Assembly: GCF_017939615.1 (NCBI RefSeq)
Contig: NZ_JAGKSR010000001.1
Location: forward strand, 992,001 to 1,056,000
DNA from: Microbacterium sp. BLY
GTDB lineage: Bacteria > Actinomycetota > Actinomycetes > Actinomycetales > Microbacteriaceae
Direction: 5' to 3'
DNA length: 64,000 bases
The position numbers and the translations under genes are program-made. The notes beneath the pieces are model-generated. The model saw nothing but the letters and a program-made list of their open reading frames with translations, searched no databases and was not told the origin of the DNA. This document shows positions 49,461-57,535 of this stretch, in pieces; positions within the stretch are counted from its first letter, which is position 1, and every line of letters begins with the position of its first letter.

Positions 49461-51698
49461 GTGATCCGTCGTTCCCTCTCCCGCGGCATCGGCGTCGCGC
49501 TCGCCATCGGCGCGGCGCTCGGCGTGGCCGTCCCATCGGCCGTCATCCCCTCCGCGGCCGTCGGCGCGGCGCTCGGCGTGGCCGTCCCATCGGCCGTCAT
49601 CCCCTCCGCGGCCGTCGCCGCCGAGGCGCCCGCGCTGAACTGGGTGATCAACACCGCTCCCGACGGCCCGAGCGAGGAGACGCTCCGCCCGACCATCGCG
49701 GAGGCCGGCGGCACGCTGCTGATCTCGTACCCGGAGATCGGGGTCACCGTCGCCCGCGCCCCCGAGCAGGGCTTCGCGGCCGCGCTCCGCGCCGTCCCCG
49801 GAGTGCAGTCGGTCGGGCCCACCCGCACCTCCACCGCGCCCGACCGCCTGCCGGAGCCCGCCGTCTCCGCCGCCGGGGTCACGGACGAACCGGCATCGAT
49901 GCCGGCCGAGGGGACCGCGTGGGACATGGTGGCGCTCGGTGCCACCACCGCGGGCGGAGCCGGTGTCGTCGTGGGTGTCGCGGACAACGGTGTCGACGCC
50001 GGCCACCCGGATCTCGTCGACCGCATCGACCCGGCGCTCTCGGCGGGCTGCGGCGTCAACGGCGTCCCGGACACGCGCCCCGCGGCCTGGCACCCGGGTG
50101 CCGGGTTCGCGGGAGCGCACGGCACCCACGTCGCCGGCAGCGTCGCCGGCGCGGCCGACGGCACGGGCATCCGCGGCGTGGCCCCGGACGCCCGCATCGC
50201 CGCCATCAAGGTCGACAACCAGGCCGGGCACATCTACCCGGAGGCCAGCATCTGCGCCACGATGTGGGCGGTGCGGCACCACATCCCGGTGGTCAACCAC
50301 AGTTACTACGTCGACCCCTGGTACGTGTGGTGCGCCGACGCCGACACGCAGTCCGCCGCCCTCGAAGCCCTCCGCCGCGCCTACGCCTACTCGCACGCGC
50401 AGGGCGTCGTGAACGTCGCCGCCGTGGGCAACGAGAACCAGGATCTGGCGACGATGACCTCCGACGTCCTCAGCCCCGACGACGGGGCCCCGGAGCCGCG
50501 GCCGGTCGACGCCTCGTGCCGGAAGGTGCCGGCCGGTCTGCCGGACGTGATCTCGGTCGCGGCCGCCGATCAGGACGAGACGAGCGGTGCCGTGGTCCGT
50601 GCCGGGTTCTCCAACTACGGCGCCGGCATGGTGACCGTCACCGCCCCCGGCATCGCATGGTCCTCGACGACGCGTCAGGGCGACGGGGCGATCTACACGT
50701 CACTGCCCGGCACCTCCATGGCCTCCCCGCACGTCGCCGGACTCGCCGCCAGGCTGCTCGCCGCAGACCCGATGCTCACCCCCGACCAGGTGACGCGCCG
50801 CATCCGGGCCACGGCCGACGCGGTCTCGGACGAGGGCCCGGACCGGGTCGGCGCCGGGCTCATGGACGCCCAGATCGGCACCGCCGTCCCCGCCGTCGGG
50901 GTCTACTCCCGGATCGCGTTCACCGGACAGCCGTTCCGGGTGACCGGGAGCGGGCACCCGGCCCGGAGCACCGTGGAGCTGCGCGTGGGGGCGGCGACCA
51001 CCGAGGTGCGGACCGATGCGCAGGGCCGCTTCGCGACCGTGTTCCCGATCCCGGCGAATGCGGCGCCCGGGGCCGCCACCCTCACCGCCGGCGCCGCCCG
51101 GGCGCCGATCGTCATCCGCACGTCCCCGCCCGCGCCGATCATCCTCACCCCGAGGGCGGGCTCGACGGTCGCCGCCACGACGACCACGATCTCGGGCACC
51201 GGCGTCCCGGGCTCCCGGGTGCGCGTGCAGGTCCGCGACGGGGAGCTGACCCCGTTCCTCCGGTTCGTGACCGTGCGGGACGACGGGACCTGGAGTGTCG
51301 GCGCCCCGCTGACCCAGGGAAGCTACGAGGTGGTGGCGCGGACCGTCCTCGACGGGGAGGTCTCCGCGATCACCGCGCCGGTGGGCTTCTCCGTCCGCAC
51401 GAAGTCCGCGATCGGCTACTCCGTGCAGCTGTCGCCGCAGCCCGGGGTCGAGGACGACACCCTCGTCGTCCTTGACGTCGTCAACGCCGGTGCGACCGCC
51501 GGCCGGGCCGTGGTCGACATCGATCTGACCGCGTTCGCGGACGTCGGGATGCCGGTGCCGCCGGTGGGGGAGATCGAGCGCACGGCGCGCGGCCTCCGGT
51601 GGACGCTCCCGCTCGACTCCGCCGAGACGGCGCAACTGCAGATCCCGGTGCGCACGACCTCCGACGACCCCGCGTTCCCCGTCATCAGGGTGCGTTGA
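49461..51698 (+). CDS. Secreted subtilisin-like (S8) protease
   Basis: A 745-aa exported protease. The signal region is unusually long because 18 residues (GAALGVAVPSAVIPSAAV) are repeated. A propeptide-like segment follows (LLISYPEIGVTVARAPEQGF), then the S8 domain with Asp in VGVADNGVD near 175, His in GAHGTHVAG near 220 and Ser in PGTSMASP near 419. Three or so C-terminal beta domains follow (IAFTGQPFRVTGSGHPARST, IILTPRAGSTVAATTTTISG, IGYSVQLSPQPGVEDDTLVV). No anchor is seen. GTG start with AAAGGCAGG upstream, behind an ECF-type promoter. It could process surface proteins of the neighbouring locus. Confidence 0.93.
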   Translation: MIRRSLSRGIGVALAIGAALGVAVPSAVIPSAAVGAALGVAVPSAVIPSAAVAAEAPALNWVINTAPDGPSEETLRPTIAEAGGTLLISYPEIGVTVARAPEQGFAAALRAVPGVQSVGPTRTSTAPDRLPEPAVSAAGVTDEPASMPAEGTAWDMVALGATTAGGAGVVVGVADNGVDAGHPDLVDRIDPALSAGCGVNGVPDTRPAAWHPGAGFAGAHGTHVAGSVAGAADGTGIRGVAPDARIAAIKVDNQAGHIYPEASICATMWAVRHHIPVVNHSYYVDPWYVWCADADTQSAALEALRRAYAYSHAQGVVNVAAVGNENQDLATMTSDVLSPDDGAPEPRPVDASCRKVPAGLPDVISVAAADQDETSGAVVRAGFSNYGAGMVTVTAPGIAWSSTTRQGDGAIYTSLPGTSMASPHVAGLAARLLAADPMLTPDQVTRRIRATADAVSDEGPDRVGAGLMDAQIGTAVPAVGVYSRIAFTGQPFRVTGSGHPARSTVELRVGAATTEVRTDAQGRFATVFPIPANAAPGAATLTAGAARAPIVIRTSPPAPIILTPRAGSTVAATTTTISGTGVPGSRVRVQVRDGELTPFLRFVTVRDDGTWSVGAPLTQGSYEVVARTVLDGEVSAITAPVGFSVRTKSAIGYSVQLSPQPGVEDDTLVVLDVVNAGATAGRAVVDIDLTAFADVGMPVPPVGEIERTARGLRWTLPLDSAETAQLQIPVRTTSDDPAFPVIRVR
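49507..49617. repeat. 54-bp perfect tandem duplication in a signal-peptide region
   Basis: Two perfect 54-bp copies (49507-49560, 49561-49614) plus three bases of a third. It duplicates 18 residues in the signal region of the secreted subtilisin without changing the frame. The lack of any mismatch suggests a recent event. Confidence 0.95.
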
Positions 51699-51701
51699 GG
51701 C

Positions 51702-51764
51702 AGGCGGCCGCGCCGGTTCAGGCTTCTTGCGTGCGCTGGGGCCTGAACTCGCGCGGCCGCCTGC
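51702..51764. terminator. Terminator between convergent subtilisin and corA genes
   Basis: CAGGCGGCCGCG (51702-51713) pairs with CGCGGCCGCCTG (51753-51764), with a second pairing TTCAGGC/GCCTGAA inside. It lies between the two convergent stop codons. Confidence 0.85.
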
Positions 51765-51767
51765 GTG

Positions 51768-52769
51768 TCAGAGCCACTTCTTGTACTTGAACACCCCGTA
51801 CAGTCCGACCGCGAAGGCCGCCATCGCGCCGATCGCCATCGGATACCCGAACGCCCAGTGCAGCTCCGGCATCACGTCGAAGTTCATCCCGTAGACGGTG
51901 CCGACCAGGGTGGGCGCGAAGATGATCGCCGCCCACGACGAGATCTTCTTGATCTCGTCGTTCTGCGCGAGACCCGCCTCCGAGTGCCGGCGTGCGACGA
52001 GCGCCGACTGCACGGTCAGGGCGTTCTCGAGGATCGCGCGGAACGAGTCCACGCGCTCGTTCACGCGAATCGTGTGGTCGAGCACATCCCGGAGCGAGCG
52101 CTGCAGCTCCTCGTCGATCCGGTACTTCTCGGATCCGCGACGCAGCCACTCCAGCATTCCGCTGAGCGGATGGACGGCGCGCTGAAAGTTGATGACCTCG
52201 CGGGACAGCTCGTAGATGCGGCGGGAGAGGGCGTCGTCGTCGCTGTCGCCGAAGAGCTGATCCTCGATCTCGTCGATGTCGTTCTCGAGGCCGGCGACGA
52301 CGGGCTCGTACTCGTCCACGACCTCATCGAGGATCGCGTAGAACACCGCCTCCGGACCCATCGCGAGCAGCTCCGGGTTCGCCTCCATCCGCCGGCGGAC
52401 CGCGGCGAGGTTCGGGGACTCGGCATGCCGGATCGTCACGACGAAGTCCGGGCCGATGAACAGATGCAGCTCGCCGAACTCGATCGACTCCTCCTTGTCG
52501 CGGTACCGGGCCGGGCGCAGCACGGCGAAGAGGGTGTCGCCGTAGCGCTCCACCTTGGAGCGCTGATGCCCGGACAGCGCATCCTCGACGGCGAGGGGAT
52601 GCAGGTCGAACTCGCGGGCGACGGAGGCGACCTCTTCCGGACTCGGTCGGTACAGGCCGATCCACGCGATCCCGCCGGCGGCATCCAGCATCCGGTAGGT
52701 CTCGTCCAGGTTCTTCGGGGTCTCCACGCGACGTCCGTGGACGTACACGCCGTTGTCGATGAGCGCCAT
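51768..52769 (-). CDS. corA: CorA-family magnesium/cobalt transporter
   Basis: A 333-aa protein starting MALIDNGVYVHG, with GGAG seven bases upstream; a start nine codons earlier is less likely. The large N-terminal cytoplasmic domain ends in long helices (LQRSLRDVLDHTIRVNERVD). Two C-terminal membrane segments follow, with the selectivity motif YGMNF between them and the basic tail FKYKKWL. Imports Mg2+ (or Co2+) as a pentamer. No Mg2+ riboswitch was recognised upstream. Confidence 0.93.
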   Translation of the reverse strand: MALIDNGVYVHGRRVETPKNLDETYRMLDAAGGIAWIGLYRPSPEEVASVAREFDLHPLAVEDALSGHQRSKVERYGDTLFAVLRPARYRDKEESIEFGELHLFIGPDFVVTIRHAESPNLAAVRRRMEANPELLAMGPEAVFYAILDEVVDEYEPVVAGLENDIDEIEDQLFGDSDDDALSRRIYELSREVINFQRAVHPLSGMLEWLRRGSEKYRIDEELQRSLRDVLDHTIRVNERVDSFRAILENALTVQSALVARRHSEAGLAQNDEIKKISSWAAIIFAPTLVGTVYGMNFDVMPELHWAFGYPMAIGAMAAFAVGLYGVFKYKKWL

Positions 52770-53077
52770 GATGCGACTCCGTTCTCGCAGGCGCACGGAC
52801 GCGGCGGTCCGTGCGGGTTCGTCAGGGGGCGGGAGACGCCGCCGATGACTGCGAGGCGGGACGCACGGGCGCGGAGCGGAGGCTCAACGCGCGCGTGCGG
52901 GGAAGCGCGACGCAGCGAAGGCGGCGTCGTTACTATCGTCGGACATCGCCATCACCGCCTTTCCGTGCTCCTCCGGGGCCACTGGGCCCGACGAGCCAGC
53001 ATACTCTCGTCCACCTTCGAATCGCCCGAACGGTTCCATCCGGGTCGGAGATGGAGCACAGTGCGCGATTCGAAATG
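52770..53077. other. Intergenic region upstream of corA
   Basis: 308 bases with no standard gene. On the minus strand it holds a -10-like TATGCT near 52998-53003 and a possible 22-codon ORF. A perfect inverted repeat, TTCGAATCGC (53016-53025) and GCGATTCGAA (53065-53074), lies immediately after the SDR stop and could end that transcript or be a protein-binding site. Confidence 0.5.
52884..52952 (-). CDS. Possible 22-aa leader peptide ORF upstream of corA
   Basis: ATG at 52952 with AAAGG five bases upstream; reads MAMSDDSNDAAF and on to RFPARAR, ending TGA at 52884, 115 bases before the corA start. The size and position fit a regulatory leader peptide or an unrelated small protein. There is no comparative support from this window, and it may be chance. 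Confidence 0.3.
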   Translation of the reverse strand: MAMSDDSNDAAFAASRFPARAR

Positions 53078-53872
53078 TCAGGGGACGATCGCGTCGATGT
53101 AACCGCCGTCGACCCGGACGGCGGCACCGGTCGTCGCCGAGGCGAGGGGAGACGCGAGGTAGGCGACCATGTTCGCGATCTCCTCCGGCTCGATCAGCCG
53201 CTGCAGCAGCGACTGCGGACGGTGCACGCGCATGAACTCACGCTGCGCTTCCTCCCACGGCAGCTCCGGATCCACGAGCGAGTACACGAAGTCCTCCACG
53301 CCGCCGGTGTGGGTCGGCCCCGCGAGCACGGAGTTCACCGTCACGCCGGTGCCGGCCGCTTCCTTCGCGAAGCCCCGGGACACGGCGAGCAACGCGGTCT
53401 TCGACATCCCGTAGTGGATCATCTCCGCGGGGATCACCACCGCGGAGTCGCTGGCGATGTCGAGCACCCGTCCCCAGCCGCGGGCCATCATTCCGGGCAG
53501 GGTCGCGCGGATGAGCCGGACGGCGGCGAGCACGTTCACCTCGAAGTACCGCCGCCACTCGTCGTCGGAGATCTCGAGAGCCGGGGTGGCCCCGAAGATG
53601 CCGAGGTTGTTGACGAGGACGTCCACATCTCCGACGGCGGCGAGGACCGCCGCGGCGCCGTCCTCCGTGGTGACGTCGCCGGGGGCGGGGACGAGGTTCC
53701 GCTCCGGATTCTCGTCCTGCAGCGCGGCGATGACCGACGACACGGTCTCGGGGTTCCTGCCGTTGATGGCCACCCGCGCGCCGGCGTCGGCCAGGGTCGT
53801 CGCGACGGCGAGCCCGATGCCCTGGGTGGAACCCGTGACGAGGGCGGTCTTTCCGTCGAGGTCGATGCGCAT
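53078..53872 (-). CDS. Short-chain dehydrogenase/reductase
   Basis: A 264-aa classical SDR. The NAD(P) motif is TGSTQGIG, then NNLG, the catalytic Ser in DIASDSAVV and the YxxxK motif in HYGMSK. The ending GAAVRVDGGYIDAIVP is typical. The ATG has GGAGGAGAG upstream; a longer frame adds a non-family extension. It oxidises or reduces an alcohol/ketone; substrate unknown. Confidence 0.92.
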   Translation of the reverse strand: MRIDLDGKTALVTGSTQGIGLAVATTLADAGARVAINGRNPETVSSVIAALQDENPERNLVPAPGDVTTEDGAAAVLAAVGDVDVLVNNLGIFGATPALEISDDEWRRYFEVNVLAAVRLIRATLPGMMARGWGRVLDIASDSAVVIPAEMIHYGMSKTALLAVSRGFAKEAAGTGVTVNSVLAGPTHTGGVEDFVYSLVDPELPWEEAQREFMRVHRPQSLLQRLIEPEEIANMVAYLASPLASATTGAAVRVDGGYIDAIVP

Positions 53873-53988
53873 GCTCTCTCCTCCGTGTCGCAGCGGCATC
53901 CGGTGCAACACCCGCCGCGCCGGTTTCATGCCCACCCCTTCGCTCCGGGACGGGAGGGGCTGGGACTCCGGCATGCGCGCACCGTCCC

Positions 53989-54044
53989 GTGCGGGACGGG
54001 AAACGTTCCTGACGAGGCGGAGCGGGGAGCGTTTTCGATCCCGC
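53989..54044. repeat. Intergenic palindromic repeat, copy A
   Basis: From GTGCGGGACGGGAAACG to GCGTTTTCGATCCCGC. The ends are imperfect inverted repeats. Copy B follows 84 bases later, and a divergent copy lies at 15804-15862. Confidence 0.75.
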
Positions 54045-54072
54045 GAGGTGGGAACTCGGGGCGCGGAGAAGG

Positions 54073-54130
54073 GTGCGGGACGGGAAACGTGCCGGGGGAA
54101 GCCGGAAGGGGAGCGTTATTGATCCCGCAC
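54073..54130. repeat. Intergenic palindromic repeat, copy B
   Basis: From GTGCGGGACGGGAAACG to GCGTTATTGATCCCGCAC. Same family as copy A, in the gap between the SDR gene and the Gfo/Idh/MocA gene. It may fold as a stem-loop of about 58 bases. Confidence 0.75.
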
Positions 54131-54150
54131 CGTGGAGGGGGGGACGGGGG

Positions 54151-55173
54151 TTAGAGGGGGATGGGGGTGCCGGCGCGGGAGGCGGAAAGCTGGGCGGCCT
54201 TCACGATCTCGACGGTGCGGATGCCGACGCCGGCGTCCGGCTGGGGCTGACGGCCCGCGCGGACGGCCTGCACGAACTCCTGGAGGAGCAGCGCATCGAG
54301 GTCGGCGCCGACCGGGGCCCAGGTCTCGCCGTGGGCATCGTGCCCGGCCACGCCCTTCGCGAAGGGGCTCACGGTCACGGTCCCGCGCTCGGCCACGACC
54401 TCGAGGGTCAGGCCGCCCCAGGTCGGCGAGCTCATCGGCCAGCTCCAGGAGCAGTCGATCGTGGCGATCACGCCGCTCGGATACTGGATCGTGACGAGGC
54501 CGCCGGTCTCGACGGCGAGGTCGCGGTCGCCGTGCAGGATGCTGTTCGACACGGCGCGGACGGACTGCGCCCGCTCCCCGAGGAGTTCGTCGAGGAGGTC
54601 GGCGCAGTGCACGACGTGGTCGACCAGGGCACCGCCGCCGGCCAGCGCGGGGTCGGTGAACCACGCCCGGTCCTGCGGGAGCTTGCCGTTGTTGATGCCG
54701 GTGACGCCGAGGATCGCCCCGAGACGTCCGCTGCGCAGCTCGGCGATCGCCTCGCGCACCGCGGGGGAGAAACGCACCGGGTACGCCACCATGAGCAGCA
54801 CGCCCGTACGGTCGCAGGCGTCGCGCATCGCGATCGCGTCCTCGACGGTCGTCGCCAGCGGCTTCTCGCACAGCACGTGCACGCCCGCGGCGGCGGCCTG
54901 CTCGACGAGCACCCGGTGGCGGGAGTTCTCGGCGGCGATGACCACCGCGTCCGGCCCCCAGGCGAAGGCGTCCTCGTAGGTGTCGACGTATGCGACGCCG
55001 AGCTCCGCGGCGAGGGCGGCGCCGCGCGGGGCGTCATCGGGGGCGGAGGCGCCGTCGGGATCGGCGGCGATCAGTTCGACGTCGGGCATCTGCTGCAGCG
55101 CGTGCACGTAGCTGAGGGCGTGCGTGTGCGCGAACGACAGCACGGCGATCCGCAGCGGGCGGGGAGCGGTCAT
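54151..55173 (-). CDS. Gfo/Idh/MocA-family oxidoreductase
   Basis: A 340-aa enzyme. The N-terminal Rossmann fold starts RIAVLSFAHTHALSYVHALQ, with His-rich residues in place of the usual GxGxxG. The family hallmark is VHVLCEKPLATTVED (EKP). The C-terminal substrate domain includes GGGALVDHVVHCADLLDELL, in which the HxxD-like His and Asp are likely catalytic. It oxidises a sugar or polyol with NAD(P). It overlaps the second oxidoreductase gene by four bases, in the ROK-headed operon. Confidence 0.9.
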   Translation of the reverse strand: MTAPRPLRIAVLSFAHTHALSYVHALQQMPDVELIAADPDGASAPDDAPRGAALAAELGVAYVDTYEDAFAWGPDAVVIAAENSRHRVLVEQAAAAGVHVLCEKPLATTVEDAIAMRDACDRTGVLLMVAYPVRFSPAVREAIAELRSGRLGAILGVTGINNGKLPQDRAWFTDPALAGGGALVDHVVHCADLLDELLGERAQSVRAVSNSILHGDRDLAVETGGLVTIQYPSGVIATIDCSWSWPMSSPTWGGLTLEVVAERGTVTVSPFAKGVAGHDAHGETWAPVGADLDALLLQEFVQAVRAGRQPQPDAGVGIRTVEIVKAAQLSASRAGTPIPL

Positions 55174-56183
55174 CGGGTGGCCTCCTCGGCGACGGCGGCG
55201 GATGATGCGGGGAGCGCGACCGGGGCTCCGGACGCGATCGAGGCGTAGGCGGCCTCGGCGACCGCCACCGCCTGGATCCCGTCCTCCGGAGACACCCGGG
55301 CGTCGCGCCCTTCGGCGATCGCGCCGACGAAGTCGGCGATCTCCGCGTAGTACGGGCTCTCCTCCGGCGACATCGGCGGCAGGTAGTCGCTCGCGCCCTC
55401 GACGAGCACGGCGTCGGTGCGCAGCGTGTGGTCTTCGGCGCTGTCGTAGCGCAGCCGTCCCTCCGAACCCGCGACCTCGACGCTCGTGCGGAACGGCATG
55501 CCGGGCTGCACCCAGCTCGCGTGCACGTGGCTGATGACCCCGCTGCGGTGGGTGAGCACGACATGCGCCGTGACCGGGGCCGGCACGCGGTCGTCGACCG
55601 TGGGCGGGTTCTGCACGGCGGAGACGCTGTCGACCGGACCGGCGAACCACAGCGCCTGGTCGATGTCGTGGATCATGAGGTCGCGGATGACGCCGCCGCC
55701 CGCGCGCTCCGAGAAGAACCAGGGCGCCTGGGGGGCCGAGCCGAGGCGGCGGAAGCGCTGCACGGCGGGGGTGCCGATCTGGCCGGCGTCGATGCCGGCC
55801 TTGATCCGGGCGTACTCCCCCATGTAGCGGACGACGTGCGCGGGGAACAGCCGCACACCCGCGGCCGCGGCGGCGGCGGTCACCTCGGCGGCGGCCTCCG
55901 CGGTCGCGGCGAGCGGCTTCTCGCAGATCACGTCGAGCCCGCGGGCGATGGCGCGCAGGGCGAAGTCGGCGTGGGTGCTGCTGGGGGTGACGATGTCGAC
56001 GAGGTCGACCTTCGCGAGGAGCGCATCGACGTCGGGCACGACCTCGAACCCGTACTCGGCGGCGATCTCCTCCGCGCCCTCCTTCGAGGTGACGAAGCCC
56101 TGCACCCCGAGCGCCCGCCAGGCGTCGGCGTGCACACGGGAGATGCCGCCCGCGCCGATGAGTCCGACCTTCAACGTGCTCAC
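55170..56183 (-). CDS. Gfo/Idh/MocA-family oxidoreductase
   Basis: A 337-aa enzyme with the classic Rossmann motif GLIGAGGISRVHADAW, the EKP block DVICEKPLAATAEA and GGGVIRDLMIHDIDQALWFA, with the catalytic HDID pattern. The GTG overlaps the ROK regulator stop. It likely acts with the neighbouring 340-aa enzyme in sequential or alternative oxidation of the sugar imported by the divergent ABC system. Confidence 0.92.
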   Translation of the reverse strand: MSTLKVGLIGAGGISRVHADAWRALGVQGFVTSKEGAEEIAAEYGFEVVPDVDALLAKVDLVDIVTPSSTHADFALRAIARGLDVICEKPLAATAEAAAEVTAAAAAAGVRLFPAHVVRYMGEYARIKAGIDAGQIGTPAVQRFRRLGSAPQAPWFFSERAGGGVIRDLMIHDIDQALWFAGPVDSVSAVQNPPTVDDRVPAPVTAHVVLTHRSGVISHVHASWVQPGMPFRTSVEVAGSEGRLRYDSAEDHTLRTDAVLVEGASDYLPPMSPEESPYYAEIADFVGAIAEGRDARVSPEDGIQAVAVAEAAYASIASGAPVALPASSAAVAEEATR

Positions 56184-57349
56184 TGCTTCTCCTCGGTGTC
56201 GTCGCCGGCCGCGGGGTCGTGCGGCAAGGGGGTGATGGGCGGGGCCGGCATGTCTTCGATGCCGTAGATGTCGCCGGGGTGCCGTTGGAACGCGTGCACG
56301 ACGGCGCCGTGGGCGGCGGCCTCCGCGCCCAGCCGTGCCTCCGCGAGCGGCACCTGGAACGGCAGTCCGAGGTGCCCGGGGAGGGCGGCGCGCAGGGGAT
56401 CGAGCAGCTGTTCGTGCGCGGCCGAGAGCCCGCCGCCGATCACGACCATCGCGGGATCGACCGTCATGATGAGGGTCGCGATCCCGTGGGCGAGCTCGTC
56501 GATGAAGCCGTCGAGCTCCTCGCGGGCGGCCTGCTCTCCGCTGCGCGCCCGGGCGAACACCTCGGCGGCGGTCGGAGCGGTGCGCCACGAGATCTGCCCG
56601 GTCTCGGTGTTGAGGCCGCGGAACGCGAGACGGCCGATGTCGCCGGCGGCGTTGTGGATGCCGCGGCGCGGCCGGCCCCCGAGGATCAGGCCCATGGCGA
56701 TGCGGTTGCCGACCGACAGGTAGATGACGTCGTCGACGAGCTGCGCGACGCCGAGGTGGTGCTCGGCGACGGCGGCGAGCCGCACGCCGTTGTCGACGGC
56801 CACGGGGCAGCCGAACGCCTGGCGCAGCTGCGAGCCGATGTCGATGCCGGACCACTCCGGGATCACGACCGAGGTGGTGACGCGCCCGTCGTCGTCGACG
56901 ATGCCGGGGAGCGAGACGCCGATCGCCCGCAGACCGGTCCGTGGCAGCGGGATCCGGGCGAGCGTGCGGCGGACGTCATCGATCACGGCGGCGAGCTTGG
57001 CCGGGCCGTCGGCATGATCCGCGACTCCGAGGAAGGTGCGCTGGGCGATGACCACGCCGGCGAGGTCGGCGACGACGACGCGCACACTGGCGACGCCGAT
57101 GTCCACGCCCACCACCACGCCGGCGGCGGCGTGGAACGAGTAGCGGCGGGCGGGCCGACCGGCGCCTCCGCCGATCTGCGCGGGGGCGTCGACGAGCAGG
57201 CCGGAGTCGGAGAGCACCGCCACGGCGTTCTCGACGGAGGTGCGGGAGACCTCGAGCGACCGCGAGAGGTCGCTGACGGTCGCCGGTCCGGCGTCGCGCA
57301 GCCGGAGTGCGGACCGCGCCACGATCGAGAGCGGACTGGTCGCGCCCAT
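56180..57349 (-). CDS. ROK-family transcriptional regulator
   Basis: A 389-aa protein. An N-terminal winged helix (TVSDLSRSLEVSRTSVENAV, GLLVDAPAQ) precedes the ROK sugar-kinase-like domain (VVVGVDIGVASVRVVVADLA, MVVIGGGLSAAHE). The usual ROK zinc-binding CxCG block is not visible: the equivalent region reads LNTETGQISWRTAPTAAE, so it probably lacks kinase activity and works as a sugar-responsive repressor. AAGGAGGG precedes the ATG. It likely controls both divergent operons through sites in the shared 186-base gap. Confidence 0.9.
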   Translation of the reverse strand: MGATSPLSIVARSALRLRDAGPATVSDLSRSLEVSRTSVENAVAVLSDSGLLVDAPAQIGGGAGRPARRYSFHAAAGVVVGVDIGVASVRVVVADLAGVVIAQRTFLGVADHADGPAKLAAVIDDVRRTLARIPLPRTGLRAIGVSLPGIVDDDGRVTTSVVIPEWSGIDIGSQLRQAFGCPVAVDNGVRLAAVAEHHLGVAQLVDDVIYLSVGNRIAMGLILGGRPRRGIHNAAGDIGRLAFRGLNTETGQISWRTAPTAAEVFARARSGEQAAREELDGFIDELAHGIATLIMTVDPAMVVIGGGLSAAHEQLLDPLRAALPGHLGLPFQVPLAEARLGAEAAAHGAVVHAFQRHPGDIYGIEDMPAPPITPLPHDPAAGDDTEEKQ

Positions 57350-57469
57350 CGGGTCCCTCCTTCGTCTCCGCCGTTGGTGCGATCAAATTAGCACACCCGA
57401 TTCTCAGATCGAGGATTGGTGTTCACGGCCGGGAAACACGGTGGAAACATGCCTCTGAGAACTTGTGCT

Positions 57470-57519
57470 TGACGAATTATCCAAAGCCAATGTCATAATG
57501 AACCGTACTCAGCACGGTT
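57470..57519 (+). promoter_or_regulatory. Promoter and candidate ROK operator of the sugar ABC operon
   Basis: TTGACG and CATAAT, 19 bases apart, form a sigma-A-like promoter upstream of the binding-protein gene. Just downstream is the inverted repeat AACCGT (57501-57506) and ACGGTT (57514-57519) with a seven-base spacer, in a position where a bound repressor would block transcription. AAAGGAG precedes the ATG. Confidence 0.6.
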
Positions 57520-57535
57520 TACGCAAAGGAGCACC

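Noticed and set aside
53016..53025. TTCGAATC resembling a tRNA T-loop
   Set aside because: No acceptor, D or anticodon arms surround it; it is one arm of an inverted repeat.
52770..53077. Mg2+ (M-box) riboswitch upstream of corA
   Set aside because: None of the conserved M-box segments could be found on the minus strand.
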